This document shows, in pieces, positions 7,599-16,124 of a stretch of 47,653 bases of DNA; position 1 is the first letter of the stretch, and each line of letters begins with the position of its first letter. Both the position numbers and the translations under genes were made by a program. Origin of the DNA: an uncultured Prevotella sp. (lineage in GTDB: Bacteria > Bacteroidota > Bacteroidia > Bacteroidales > Bacteroidaceae). Location of the stretch: positions 1 through 47,653 of the forward strand of contig CABSIA010000004.1 of NCBI GenBank assembly GCA_902477645.1, written 5' to 3'. A model generated the notes under the pieces. That model saw only the letters and a list, made by a program, of their open reading frames with translations. It was not told the origin of the DNA and searched no databases.

Positions 7599-9017
7599 AT
7601 GACAAACAATCCCGAACTTGAGGAAAACATAAAGAAATACGAGGAGGCGAAAAAATGCGGCCAATCGATTTATCTCGATGTCGACGACCTTACGGACATA
7701 GCTGAGTTTTACCACACAAAAGGTGAGATCGCAAAAGCCCTTGAGACTGTCGACTATGCGCTAAAGCTTTTCCCCGGCGCAACCCTTCCGCTATGTTTCA
7801 AGGCAAGGGAGGCGATTGCAGCAAACGATATTGCTACCGCTGAGACATTTGCCGGCAGAATTGAGGACAAAACCGACGTTGAATACAAATTTCTGCAAGC
7901 CGAGATTTTAATCTCCAAGGGCAAAGCACCGTATGCCGACATACAGATGGACGGCGAATACGAGAACACCGAGGAAATTGAAAAAGACAATTTTGCCATA
8001 GACACTGCCATAATGTTTTTTGACTACGGCGAAAACACCATAGCCGAAAAATGGCTAAAACTATGCAAAAACAAAAAAAAGGCTGAATATAAGGAGCTGA
8101 AAAGCAAGCTCGCCGCCTCAAGCGGAAGGTTCGAGGAGAGCGAGAAACTCCTAAACCAGCTTCTTGACAGAAACCCTTTCTCAACCGACTACTGGAACCA
8201 GCTTGCCTCGTCACAGTTTCTAAACAACGACGTGGCAAAAAGCATAGAGAGCTGCGACTACGCACTCGCCATAGACGAAAACAATGCCGACGCACTGCTC
8301 ATAAAGGCAAACGCACTATGCGCACTGGAAAATTTTGACGAGGCCATAAAATACTATCAGCGCTACGCTGCCCTTACGCCACAATCAGAGATCGGCGAGT
8401 TTTTTCTCGGTGTATGCCTGTCAAGTCAGGAAAAATTCAACGATGCCATTCCGCATCTTGAGGCGGCGCTCATGCGCTGCCAGCCATCGTCGCCCAATTT
8501 GTCACAACTATACAAGGAGCTTGCATTTTGCTATTCATCAACACGAAATCTTGAAAAAGCCATCGGTTTTGTTGACAAGATAGAGTCAATGCCGGAGAAC
8601 GACAAAGCAGAGGCCGCATGTCTGAGAGGAATGTGCTACATGGCCAATGGCGATAATATTTCAGCCATGGCTTATTTTGCCAAAGCCATTTCTGCCTCAA
8701 GACCTGAGCAGCTGCCACAAATATGTATAGACGTTGCCGCATCGTCAATTGACAACAAAAATCCGGAACTGGCACGGACCATATTGTATAAATTATTTTA
8801 TATCGACGGCATGGAATATCTCACCGACGGATGGGGATATTATGCGTTGGCTTGCTTTCAGCTGAAAGAATATGCGGAGTTTATGACCGCCTTGAAAAAT
8901 GTATGTGAGCGCAATGCGGTGGAGGCGAGACAAACCTTAGGATGGCTATTTCCCGACGGACTGCCGGTAGAGGATTATATATCATATTCAGAAACAATGC
9001 TAAACAATAAGACATAA
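7599..9017 (+). CDS. Tetratricopeptide repeat protein
   Basis: About 472 residues from MTNNPELEEN at 7599. It consists of repeated helix pairs with TPR spacing, for example IAKALETVDYALKLFPG, VAKSIESCDYALAIDENNADAL, FDEAIKYYQRYAALTPQ and LEKAIGFVDKIESMPENDKA. There is no signal peptide or membrane segment, so it is likely a cytoplasmic scaffold or adaptor; partners are unknown. The open frame extends upstream into the end of glnS (7521), but MTNNPEL fits the spacing better. It starts 56 bases after glnS, across a small hairpin, and ends 7 bases before the DedA gene, so the last two at least are co-transcribed. Confidence 0.85.
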   Translation: MTNNPELEENIKKYEEAKKCGQSIYLDVDDLTDIAEFYHTKGEIAKALETVDYALKLFPGATLPLCFKAREAIAANDIATAETFAGRIEDKTDVEYKFLQAEILISKGKAPYADIQMDGEYENTEEIEKDNFAIDTAIMFFDYGENTIAEKWLKLCKNKKKAEYKELKSKLAASSGRFEESEKLLNQLLDRNPFSTDYWNQLASSQFLNNDVAKSIESCDYALAIDENNADALLIKANALCALENFDEAIKYYQRYAALTPQSEIGEFFLGVCLSSQEKFNDAIPHLEAALMRCQPSSPNLSQLYKELAFCYSSTRNLEKAIGFVDKIESMPENDKAEAACLRGMCYMANGDNISAMAYFAKAISASRPEQLPQICIDVAASSIDNKNPELARTILYKLFYIDGMEYLTDGWGYYALACFQLKEYAEFMTALKNVCERNAVEARQTLGWLFPDGLPVEDYISYSETMLNNKT

Positions 9018-9024
9018 CAAAAAA

Positions 9025-9669
9025 ATGGACACAGCAGAATTATTCAGATGGGTATTAGAAAATCTCAACTATTGGGTTGTTACGATATTTATGGCTATAG
9101 AAAGCTCGTTTGTGCCATTCCCGTCGGAGGTGGTAGTGCCTCCTGCGGCATGGAAAGCCATGGCAGATGACAGCATGAATATCGTATTGGTGGTATTTTT
9201 CGCCACACTCGGAGCCGACCTTGGCGCATTGGTCAATTACTATCTTGCCCGATGGCTCGGCCGTCCTATTGTCTACCGTTTTGCCGACAGCCGTCTCGGG
9301 CACATGTGCCTGATAGACAAAGACAAGGTAGAGAAAGCAGAACAATATTTCCGCGACCACGGAGCGGTGTCTACATTCTTCGGCCGTCTTGTCCCGGCAG
9401 TGCGCCAGCTGATAAGCATACCGGCAGGTCTCTCAGGCATGCATGTATCCAAATTTCTGCTCTACACCACTTTGGGAGCGGGTATCTGGAATTTCATTTT
9501 GGCTCTAATCGGATATTTCATCTACAAATTTACGGACATCAAGACTACAGAGGATGTCTACATTTTGGCTTCGAAATACAGTCACGAATTAGGATATGCC
9601 ATTTTGGGCGTGGCGGTAGCCGTAATAGCATTCATCATATATAAAGGCTGCCGTAAAACCACCGCTTAA
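9025..9669 (+). CDS. DedA-family inner-membrane protein
   Basis: 214 residues with the DedA/VTT fold. It has the re-entrant loop motif ESSFVPFPSE at 26-35 and the second conserved loop FFGRLVPAVRQLISIPAG at 118-135, with the family's arginines R121 and R127. Several hydrophobic helices are visible, the last near the C-terminus (LGYAILGVAVAVIAFIIY). Some DedA proteins recycle the lipid carrier undecaprenyl phosphate across the membrane; which substrate this one moves cannot be seen. It begins 7 bases after the TPR gene, suggesting a shared transcript, and is followed by a strong terminator. The family call is secure; the function is inferred from the family. Confidence 0.93.
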   Translation: MDTAELFRWVLENLNYWVVTIFMAIESSFVPFPSEVVVPPAAWKAMADDSMNIVLVVFFATLGADLGALVNYYLARWLGRPIVYRFADSRLGHMCLIDKDKVEKAEQYFRDHGAVSTFFGRLVPAVRQLISIPAGLSGMHVSKFLLYTTLGAGIWNFILALIGYFIYKFTDIKTTEDVYILASKYSHELGYAILGVAVAVIAFIIYKGCRKTTA

Positions 9670-9707
9670 AATCAACAGAAAAAAAAAATGAAGCCAACAT
9701 AAAATGC

Positions 9708-9752
9708 AAAGTATGTGGACATAAATCGCAATTTATGTCCACATACTTTTTT
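9708..9752 (+). terminator. Terminator between dedA-type gene and manC
   Basis: A perfect 19-bp stem (9708-9726 with 9731-9749), a 4-base loop CGCA, and T's to 9752. It lies between convergent genes and may serve both. Confidence 0.92.
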
Positions 9753-9812
9753 AGGGTACTTTTTGCCCCCTCAGATTTGCAAATCCAAAAGGACGGGCAT
9801 ATCCTGATATTT

Positions 9813-10877
9813 TCAATCGTTTTGGAACTGCTTAATGCGCTGCTCCTCGCTCAGCTTGCAAATCAGCAGGGTGCCGTCCTGCTCGGCTACGATATATCCG
9901 TCGAGTCCCTGAATGACAACTTTCTTCTCCTCAACAGTGTGTACAATGCAGTTGTGGCTCTCCACCATTTTTATATTCTTGCCTATGCAGCTGTTGCCAT
10001 AGAGGTCGCGCTCGGTCTGCAACAGCAGTGAGCCCCAGGTGCCGAGGTCGCTCCATCCAAAGTCTGACGGACACACAAATATCTCCTCAGCCTTCTCCAT
10101 AATGGCATAGTCGACAGATATATTCTCGCATTCCGGATATTTTTCGTCTATACATGCCTGTTCCTCAGAAGTGCCGAGTATATCGAGCATACCCTCGAAA
10201 ATCTTGCTCAGCTGCGGCTGGTAAACCCTGAACGCATTGACTATGGTCTCAACATTCCACAAGAAAATGCCGGCGTTCCAGAAGAAGTTGTTCTCTTTAA
10301 TAAATTCCTTTGCAGTAGCCAAATCGGGCTTCTCGCGGAAACGGTCAACACGGAAAATCTCCTTGTTGCGTGGCGAGCTTACACTGAGGTCAGCCTGAAT
10401 ATATCCATATCCGGTCTCTGGTCTGGTAGGCTTCATGCCAAGTGTTATAATTGCGTCAGACTCACCAGTAAACTTAAGGCACTGAGTGATAACCCTTTTG
10501 AACTCCTGTGAGTTTGTAACAATATGGTCGCTTGGCGTAACAACAACGTTTGCCTTCGGGTCTTTTTTCTTTATGCGCCAGCTTACGTATGCAATACATG
10601 GAGCCGTATTGCGGCGGCAAGGCTCAAGCAGAATGTTCGACTCTGGAACCTCGGGCAGCTGCTCGTGCACAATCTGCGCATATTTTTGGTTCGTCACTAT
10701 CCACACATTCTCGGGATCACAAATTCCATCGAAACGGTCGTAAGTGAGCTGCATAAGCGACCTGCCCACGCCAAGCACGTCGATGAACTGCTTAGGCTTC
10801 TCCTCAGTGCTCATAGGCCAGAATCTGCTGCCTACACCACCCGCCATAATTACAAGATGATTATTTATTCGTGCCAT
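9813..10877 (-). CDS. manC: Mannose-1-phosphate guanylyltransferase
   Basis: 354 residues. It makes GDP-mannose from GTP and mannose-1-phosphate for glycan synthesis in the cytoplasm. The nucleotide-binding signature is MAGGVGSRFWPMSTEEKPKQ (11-30), followed by VTPSDHIV and FRVDRFREKP…NAGIFLW motifs typical of the family. Length matches single-domain Bacteroidetes enzymes, without the isomerase domain of bifunctional forms. It is transcribed alone from its own promoter, with no sugar-nucleotide genes beside it. The nearest glycan gene in the window is the glycosyltransferase at 39636. Confidence 0.95.
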   Translation of the reverse strand: MARINNHLVIMAGGVGSRFWPMSTEEKPKQFIDVLGVGRSLMQLTYDRFDGICDPENVWIVTNQKYAQIVHEQLPEVPESNILLEPCRRNTAPCIAYVSWRIKKKDPKANVVVTPSDHIVTNSQEFKRVITQCLKFTGESDAIITLGMKPTRPETGYGYIQADLSVSSPRNKEIFRVDRFREKPDLATAKEFIKENNFFWNAGIFLWNVETIVNAFRVYQPQLSKIFEGMLDILGTSEEQACIDEKYPECENISVDYAIMEKAEEIFVCPSDFGWSDLGTWGSLLLQTERDLYGNSCIGKNIKMVESHNCIVHTVEEKKVVIQGLDGYIVAEQDGTLLICKLSEEQRIKQFQND

Positions 10878-10904
10878 AATTCAATCTGTTATATTTGAGA
10901 ATGC

Positions 10905-10935
10905 AAAGATAAATTAAAAAAAACAAAAAACAAAA
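10905..10935 (-). promoter_or_regulatory. manC promoter
   Basis: On the minus strand, TTTG (10935-10932), 19 bases, TATCTTTG (10912-10905), about 27 bases before the start codon. Confidence 0.85.
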
Positions 10936-11053
10936 TAAAACGCCTATAATTATTCGACTCTGCCATAATATACATTCAATTTTATCAGGAAATCATCAGG
11001 TTTCTTAATTCTGTCAACCTGCATATACCTGCAAATACAATATTTTTCAATAT

Positions 11054-11333
11054 TTACCCGTTGACGGAATTAGTTTATTGCGTACTTAATTCCGCCTGCA
11101 GTTCTAAAATATAAAAAAACAGTTTCACACACCGCTAAAAAACGCAACCGCTTGCTATAGCCAATGCAAGCGGTTGCGTAAGCCATCGCAAGCGGGTGCG
11201 ATGGCTTATGCACTATGCGGCATTTTTTTGCATGAATCCTCAATGACGCAAAACAGATTTCCCCATTTTCCACATGTGCAGTACCCAAAGAAGAGTAACC
11301 TACGAATAGACATTTAATTCAGCCAACGGGTAA
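11054..11333. repeat. Hairpin cluster bounded by 10-bp inverted repeats (MITE-like)
   Basis: TTACCCGTTG at 11054-11063 is inverted as CAACGGGTAA at 11324-11333. Inside are three perfect stems: CGGAATTA 11065-11072 with 11087-11094, CGCAACCGCTTGC 11143-11155 with 11166-11178, and TAAGCCATCGCA 11179-11190 with 11197-11208. The last two are back to back and share a GCAAGCGG core. The size and ends resemble a small non-autonomous element, but there is no second copy here to confirm it. Confidence 0.5.
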
Positions 11334-11389
11334 TATTTATAACAAAATGAACAGTAACAGATTGGATGGTAAAACTTATTTATGCAAAC

Positions 11390-11403
11390 TTAACCAAGGT
11401 TAA
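11390..11403. promoter_or_regulatory. Small inverted repeat upstream of the secreted-protein block
   Basis: TTAACC-AA-GGTTAA, a 6-bp inverted repeat 45 bases before the -7 box at 11449. It is a possible operator; support is only its symmetry and position. Confidence 0.3.
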
Positions 11404-11448
11404 AGTATTGTTTTTTACACAAAATGCAATTATTACAAAATAAAGTTG

Positions 11449-11456
11449 TAACTTTG
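11449..11456 (+). promoter_or_regulatory. -7 box of the secreted-protein block
   Basis: TAACTTTG fits the Bacteroidetes -7 box, but there is no good TTTG 19-20 bases upstream, suggesting dependence on an activator. The leader to the metalloprotease start is about 115 bases. Confidence 0.5.
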
Positions 11457-11577
11457 CAGACATAAACTAATTAGTTCTGTTAAACACGCCGGTAAGGGCG
11501 TAACTTGTAATCTATATCCGTGAGAACACAATACGTATTAATAAACGAGATGTTGCAACAAAAGTATTAAAACTCGA

Positions 11578-13662
11578 ATGAAAAAACTTTTTTTACCCAT
11601 ATTGCTGATGTTTGCTACAACATCGATATATGGTGTCCCCGCAAAACGTGGCATCTGGCACAACATATCTGTTGCCGGAGGCATGGTTTGTGCAGAATTG
11701 ACAGGCGACGAATATTTTAAATACTACAAGGCTGAGACAGGAGTATGCTATGCGCTCAACGCCAAAAACGGTTTGTATGAACCTATCAATATAAAGGCAA
11801 TGCTGCAGACTGCCGACAAGACACGCACGGCTGCCAACAGGCACAGGCTGAGCCGTGCGGCTGCCCGTAAAGAATCTGTATCACAACACGTTACAGGTTC
11901 TAAGAAAGGACTTGTGGTGCTTGTTGAATTCAAGGACATGCCTTTTTCATCGGAAAGCCCACAGGCACTATACAACAACGTTCTAAATGCCGAGAACTAC
12001 AAAAACGACATGGGATTTGCCGGATCTGTCCGTGATTATTTCCGTGACCAAAGCAACGGTCAGCTGCTGATGGACTTTGATGTTGTCGGTCCTGTACAGC
12101 TGCCAAACAACTATGCTTATTACGGAGCAAACACCGGGCTGTTGGGTTCCGATGCCCATCCTGACGAGCTGGTTGAGTATGCCTGCAACGCAGTGGCAGA
12201 CTTGGTTAACTTTGCAGATTACGACTGGGACAATGATGGCGTAGCCGATCAGGTGTGTATTCTTTATGCCGGCCGTGGCGAGGCTTCCGGCGGCGATGCC
12301 AATACTATCTGGCCACACGAGGGCGAGCTGTCGAGATATGGCAAAAATGTTGAGGTTGACGGTATTAAGATCAACACATACGCCTGCAGCTGTGAGTTGG
12401 GCATGAAAGGAACTGTAGACGGCATAGGGACCTTCTGCCATGAGTTCTCACACTGTCTCGGCATCCCCGACATGTACGACACCGGCAACGGCACCAACTA
12501 TGGTATGTACCGTTGGGATCTTATGAGTTACGGCAACTACAACGGCGACAGCTTTGTACCGGCGGCATTTACAAGCTATGAGCGCTGGCTTGCAGGATGG
12601 ATTGAGCCTGTGGAGCTGAATGAGGACACTGCCATCAGCGGAATGAAAGCTCTCGAGGACAGCGGTCAGGCATACATCATATACAACGATGGCAACCGCA
12701 ACGAATACTATCTCTTGGAGAACAGACAAAAAACAGGCTGGGACACTGCACTGCCAGGCGAGGGCTTGCTCGTAATACACGTTGACTATGATGAGAATGT
12801 GTGGAGCACAAACACCCTGAACAGCAGTACAGGCAGCCACCAACATCTGACTCCTATCGCTGCCGACAACTCATACATAGCTGACGACGGGGACTGTGCT
12901 GGCGACGCATTTCCATATAACGGAAACAACAGCCTGGCCAACAACAGCACACCCGCCGCAACTCTCTACAACAGAAACACCGACGGCTCATACTATATGA
13001 ACAAGTCTATAACCGGCATTACTCAGAATGCAGACGGTACAATATCGTTCGCTTTCAAGGTTGAAAATGAAAAGCCACAACCCGACAAGGACGGCAACTG
13101 GTTCTATGAGTCGTTCAACAACTGTGCGGGTGTTGGAGCCAACGACGGTAAATGGGGAAATGCCACAACAGGCGGTTTCCCAGACGATTTCAATCCGGAC
13201 AACAGCGGCTGGGAAAGCAACAATTCAAACAACATGACACCGGGCAACGAATGTGCAAAGTTCAAGGCAACAGTAAAAAGTCCGATGTTCTACTTCACCG
13301 ACGGAGCTGTAATTTCCTTCAAGGCCGCACCTTGCAACGGCTATGACCCCAATCTTACACTTACTACAGACAGAGGCACACTAAGCCAGACAGAATTCAC
13401 TATGACCAACGCTGAATGGAAAGAGCTCAGAGCGGTACTGAACGGCGAGGGCTATACACAGCTGACATTCACAGGCAACACATACTTCATTGACGATCTG
13501 CGCGTCGTTGACACTAACGCAGCTGGTATATTGAATGTCGTAACTACTGAGACGCAAGCCGTAAAATGCATTTACAGCATTGACGGCCGTTACCTCGGCA
13601 CAGATTTCAATATTCTTGGCAAGGGACTGTATATCGTGAATGGAAAGAAGATTATAAAATAA
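11578..13662 (+). CDS. Secreted M6-family metalloprotease with C-terminal sorting tail
   Basis: 694 residues. A signal peptide (MKKLFLPILLMFATTSIYG) leads to a propeptide-like region (25-95) and a zinc protease domain. The zinc site is HEFSHCLGIPD, with H288, E289, H292 and D298 in the HExxHxxGxxD arrangement, followed by the downstream methionine-turn-like segment WDLMSYG. A beta-sandwich domain (about 500-650, FYESFNNCAG…YFIDDLRVVD) follows. The tail IYSIDGRYLGTD…GLYIVNGKKIIK resembles Prevotella type IX sorting signals, so the protein is probably delivered to or beyond the outer surface. It heads a block of nine same-direction exported proteins. The substrate is unknown. Confidence 0.9.
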   Translation: MKKLFLPILLMFATTSIYGVPAKRGIWHNISVAGGMVCAELTGDEYFKYYKAETGVCYALNAKNGLYEPINIKAMLQTADKTRTAANRHRLSRAAARKESVSQHVTGSKKGLVVLVEFKDMPFSSESPQALYNNVLNAENYKNDMGFAGSVRDYFRDQSNGQLLMDFDVVGPVQLPNNYAYYGANTGLLGSDAHPDELVEYACNAVADLVNFADYDWDNDGVADQVCILYAGRGEASGGDANTIWPHEGELSRYGKNVEVDGIKINTYACSCELGMKGTVDGIGTFCHEFSHCLGIPDMYDTGNGTNYGMYRWDLMSYGNYNGDSFVPAAFTSYERWLAGWIEPVELNEDTAISGMKALEDSGQAYIIYNDGNRNEYYLLENRQKTGWDTALPGEGLLVIHVDYDENVWSTNTLNSSTGSHQHLTPIAADNSYIADDGDCAGDAFPYNGNNSLANNSTPAATLYNRNTDGSYYMNKSITGITQNADGTISFAFKVENEKPQPDKDGNWFYESFNNCAGVGANDGKWGNATTGGFPDDFNPDNSGWESNNSNNMTPGNECAKFKATVKSPMFYFTDGAVISFKAAPCNGYDPNLTLTTDRGTLSQTEFTMTNAEWKELRAVLNGEGYTQLTFTGNTYFIDDLRVVDTNAAGILNVVTTETQAVKCIYSIDGRYLGTDFNILGKGLYIVNGKKIIK

Positions 13663-13790
13663 TGCATAATTCATAATTTTTCCGGAAGGATGATTTTCGG
13701 ACGAAGTTAATATGCACTATGACCGTGCGACCAATTATGCATTATGAATTAAGAATTATGAATTAAGAATTATGAATTAAAAAATATAAT
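13661..13790. repeat. AT-rich inverted and tandem repeats (AATTATGAATT type)
   Basis: AATGCATAATT (13661-13671) is inverted at 13733-13743, followed by about three tandem copies of a 14-base unit containing AATTATGAATTAAG to about 13780. The same motif recurs at 32273-32344, 32908-32930 and 46728-46750. It fills the gap between the metalloprotease and thioredoxin genes. Confidence 0.75.
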
Positions 13791-13791
13791 T

Positions 13792-14283
13792 ATGAAAAGA
13801 ATTAATTTTTTTGCAACCGCAATTATGCTCCTATGTCTTGGGAGCGAGGCTATGGCACAGCTGCCATCTGTTACGTTGAAGGACATCAACGGCAAGACAG
13901 TTACTACCGATACATTGTCGAACAACGGCAAGCCGTTTATCATCGACTTCTTCGCCACATGGTGCAAGCCATGCAACCGCGAGCTGAAGGCAATACACGA
14001 GGTTTATCCCGACTGGCAGGAAGAGACAGGCGTGAAACTGATAGCCGTATCTATCGACCAGGCTCAGAACATCAACAAGGTAAAGCCTTTGGTCGACTCC
14101 AACGGTTGGGAATATGATGTGCTGCTCGATCCTAACGGCGACTTTAAGCGCGCACTCGGAATCCAGATGATTCCTTACGTGCTCATTGTTGACGGTAAGG
14201 GAAATATCGTGTACAAGCACAACGGATATACCGACGGAGCAGAGGAGGAACTGATTGAGAAAGTTAGGGAATTGGTGAAATAA
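13792..14283 (+). CDS. TlpA-like periplasmic thioredoxin
   Basis: 163 residues. A signal peptide ends near SEAMAQ, followed by a redoxin/thioredoxin fold. The active site is FFATWCKPCNREL with C58 and C61, and the cis-proline region is present as MIPYVLIVDGKGNIVYKHNGY. TlpA/ResA-type proteins reduce or exchange disulfides in exported proteins. It sits just before a DUF6029 outer-membrane protein and an Omp28-type lipoprotein that itself has a CxxC motif, so it may act with them. There is no obvious lipobox. The family is secure; the partner is inferred. Confidence 0.92.
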   Translation: MKRINFFATAIMLLCLGSEAMAQLPSVTLKDINGKTVTTDTLSNNGKPFIIDFFATWCKPCNRELKAIHEVYPDWQEETGVKLIAVSIDQAQNINKVKPLVDSNGWEYDVLLDPNGDFKRALGIQMIPYVLIVDGKGNIVYKHNGYTDGAEEELIEKVRELVK

Positions 14284-14336
14284 TTACGAATTTTGAATTT
14301 GTAATTACGAAACAACGTTCGACGAAGTCAATTGTT

Positions 14337-14353
14337 CCCGCTTCGCTGCGATT
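14337..14353. repeat. CGCTTCGCTGCG dispersed repeat, copy 1
   Basis: CCCGCTTCGCTGCGATT within an AT-rich spacer. A second copy with matching flanks (…AAATT) lies at 16055-16071, so both spacers around the DUF6029 gene carry it. Confidence 0.6.
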
Positions 14354-14376
14354 TAAAATTTTGATTTTTGAATTAA

Positions 14377-16035
14377 ATGAGAAAACAGATATTATTTTCA
14401 GCAATTCTTGCCGCCGCTTCTGCAAATGCCCAAGTGGACCTCGGCAAAGGATTTTCTCTCACTGGAAGCATTCAGAGCGACATGCTCATGCCAACAGGTA
14501 GTCAGGCTGACGGCTCTAATGAGGACTTCAGAACCAACACATACGCCGACGTAAATCTTTCGAGTAAGTTGTTTGACGTAGGCGCAAGGCTTGAATATCT
14601 TGAACATCCGCTGCCCGGCTTTGAGACCGACCACGGTTTCAAAGGCTGGGGATTGGCAAACGCATACGGTAAATTCCATATTAAAGATCTAGAAATCACC
14701 GTTGGTAACTACTACGAGCAGTTTGGCTCAGGCTTCATACTCCGCACCTACGAGGAGCGCAGCCTTGGCATCGACAACTCATTGCTTGGCGGCCGTGTGG
14801 TTGTACGTCCGCTCAAAGGCGTACAGCTGAAAGCCCTTACTGGTGTACAGCGTCATTACTGGTCATATAACGATGCGCTGATAAGCGGTGCCGACATTGA
14901 GCTGAGCCTCAACCAGTGGTTTAAGGGATTGGCAGATAAGGACGCCAACCTCACCCTCGGTGCTTCATGGGTAAACAAGCACGGCGACGATGATGCGAGA
15001 ATTTCTGCCGACGCCACCCACATCCTCAACATGCCAAAGAATGTTAACTCTTACGATTTCCGTGCCAGCTTCAACAAAGGCGGCTTCAACATCTTGGCAG
15101 AATATGCCCAGAAAGACGCAGACCCTTCGTTCAAGAACAACTACATCTACCGTAAGGGATATGTGGGAATGCTATCTACATCATATTCAAAGAAAGGCAT
15201 GTCTCTTCTTCTGCAAGCAAAGCGCTCTGACAATTTCTCGTCTGTGAGCGACCGTACTGAAAGTGGAGCAGGATCTGCAATCAACCATCTGCCTGCATTC
15301 ACAGAAGATCACACATACGCACTTGCAGCCCTTTATCCATACAACACCAACAAGAACGGTGAATGGGCTTATCAGGCACAGTTCGGCTATAACTTCAAGC
15401 GCCGCACAGCCATTGGAGGCAAGTATGGCATGAACGTCAAAATTAACTTCTCTCATGTTCATGCCATCGACATGAACTATAAGAGCAGCACAGCCCTACC
15501 CGACCTTACCCCAGGCGGATATGGTACCGACGGCTACGGCTCTGCATTTTGGAAATGGGGTAACCAGACATTCTATCAAGACTTAAACATCCAGTTGGAA
15601 CGCCGTATGGCTAAGGGGTTTAAACTCAACCTCATGTACATGAACCAGTTCTACAACAAAACAGTCGTTGAGGGACACGGCGGTATGATACACAGCAACA
15701 TCTTTGTTGCCGATGGTCTTTTCACCATCAACCCCAAGACCAAGTTGCGTGTAGAGGCTCAGTATCTCACCACAGGCGAGGACGAGGGTGACTGGATTTA
15801 CGGACTGGCAGAGCTGTCACTTGCTCCACACTGGATGATTACCGCCTCCGACATGTATAATGCAGGCGAGACAAAGGAGCACTACTGGCAGACTTACCTT
15901 ACCTACAACATCAAGTCGCACCGCATACAGCTCGGTTGGGGACGCACACGTGCAGGCTACAACTGCTCAGGCGGTGTCTGCCGTTACATTCCTCAGACAA
16001 AGGGTTTCACTGTGTCGTATAATTATAATTTCTAA
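14377..16035 (+). CDS. DUF6029-family outer-membrane protein
   Basis: 552 residues beginning with a signal peptide (MRKQILFSAILAAASANAQ) and ending in an aromatic-rich strand (GFTVSYNYNF), as outer-membrane barrels do. The body alternates polar and hydrophobic residues in strand-like runs with motifs YGKFHIKDLEITVGNYYEQF and GSGFILRTYEERSLGIDN, which I recognise as characteristic of the DUF6029 family. It lies between the TlpA-like thioredoxin and the Omp28-type lipoprotein, suggesting it is the barrel of a small surface complex. The molecular role of DUF6029 is not known. The C-terminal sequence has a CSGGVC pair of cysteines, which could form a disulfide handled by the neighbouring thioredoxin; this is inference. 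Confidence 0.82.
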   Translation: MRKQILFSAILAAASANAQVDLGKGFSLTGSIQSDMLMPTGSQADGSNEDFRTNTYADVNLSSKLFDVGARLEYLEHPLPGFETDHGFKGWGLANAYGKFHIKDLEITVGNYYEQFGSGFILRTYEERSLGIDNSLLGGRVVVRPLKGVQLKALTGVQRHYWSYNDALISGADIELSLNQWFKGLADKDANLTLGASWVNKHGDDDARISADATHILNMPKNVNSYDFRASFNKGGFNILAEYAQKDADPSFKNNYIYRKGYVGMLSTSYSKKGMSLLLQAKRSDNFSSVSDRTESGAGSAINHLPAFTEDHTYALAALYPYNTNKNGEWAYQAQFGYNFKRRTAIGGKYGMNVKINFSHVHAIDMNYKSSTALPDLTPGGYGTDGYGSAFWKWGNQTFYQDLNIQLERRMAKGFKLNLMYMNQFYNKTVVEGHGGMIHSNIFVADGLFTINPKTKLRVEAQYLTTGEDEGDWIYGLAELSLAPHWMITASDMYNAGETKEHYWQTYLTYNIKSHRIQLGWGRTRAGYNCSGGVCRYIPQTKGFTVSYNYNF

Positions 16036-16054
16036 TTACAAATTACGAATTACT

Positions 16055-16071
16055 CTCGCTTCGCTGCGATT
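16055..16071. repeat. CGCTTCGCTGCG dispersed repeat, copy 2
   Basis: CTCGCTTCGCTGCGATT, matching 14337-14353, flanked by AATTACGAATT-type repeats. Confidence 0.6.
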
Positions 16072-16124
16072 AAAAATTAAATAATTACGAATTATAAAAT
16101 GAAGTTAGTTATAAATTAAACAAA

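Larger units (their letters stand above)
10878..11577. other. 700-base divergent spacer with hairpins
   Basis: It holds the manC promoter, a cluster of hairpins between 11054 and 11333 and a -7 box for the secreted-protein block. I see no credible gene; a 72-codon frame at 11070-11288 (minus) runs through the hairpins and shows no protein-like features. Confidence 0.7.

Noticed and set aside
9735..10031. Plus-strand frame of 98 codons after the terminator
   Set aside because: It is antisense to the end of manC and begins inside a terminator hairpin.
11143..11208. tRNA or tRNA-like cloverleaf
   Set aside because: The two hairpins have long stems and no acceptor stem, anticodon loop or T-loop consensus.
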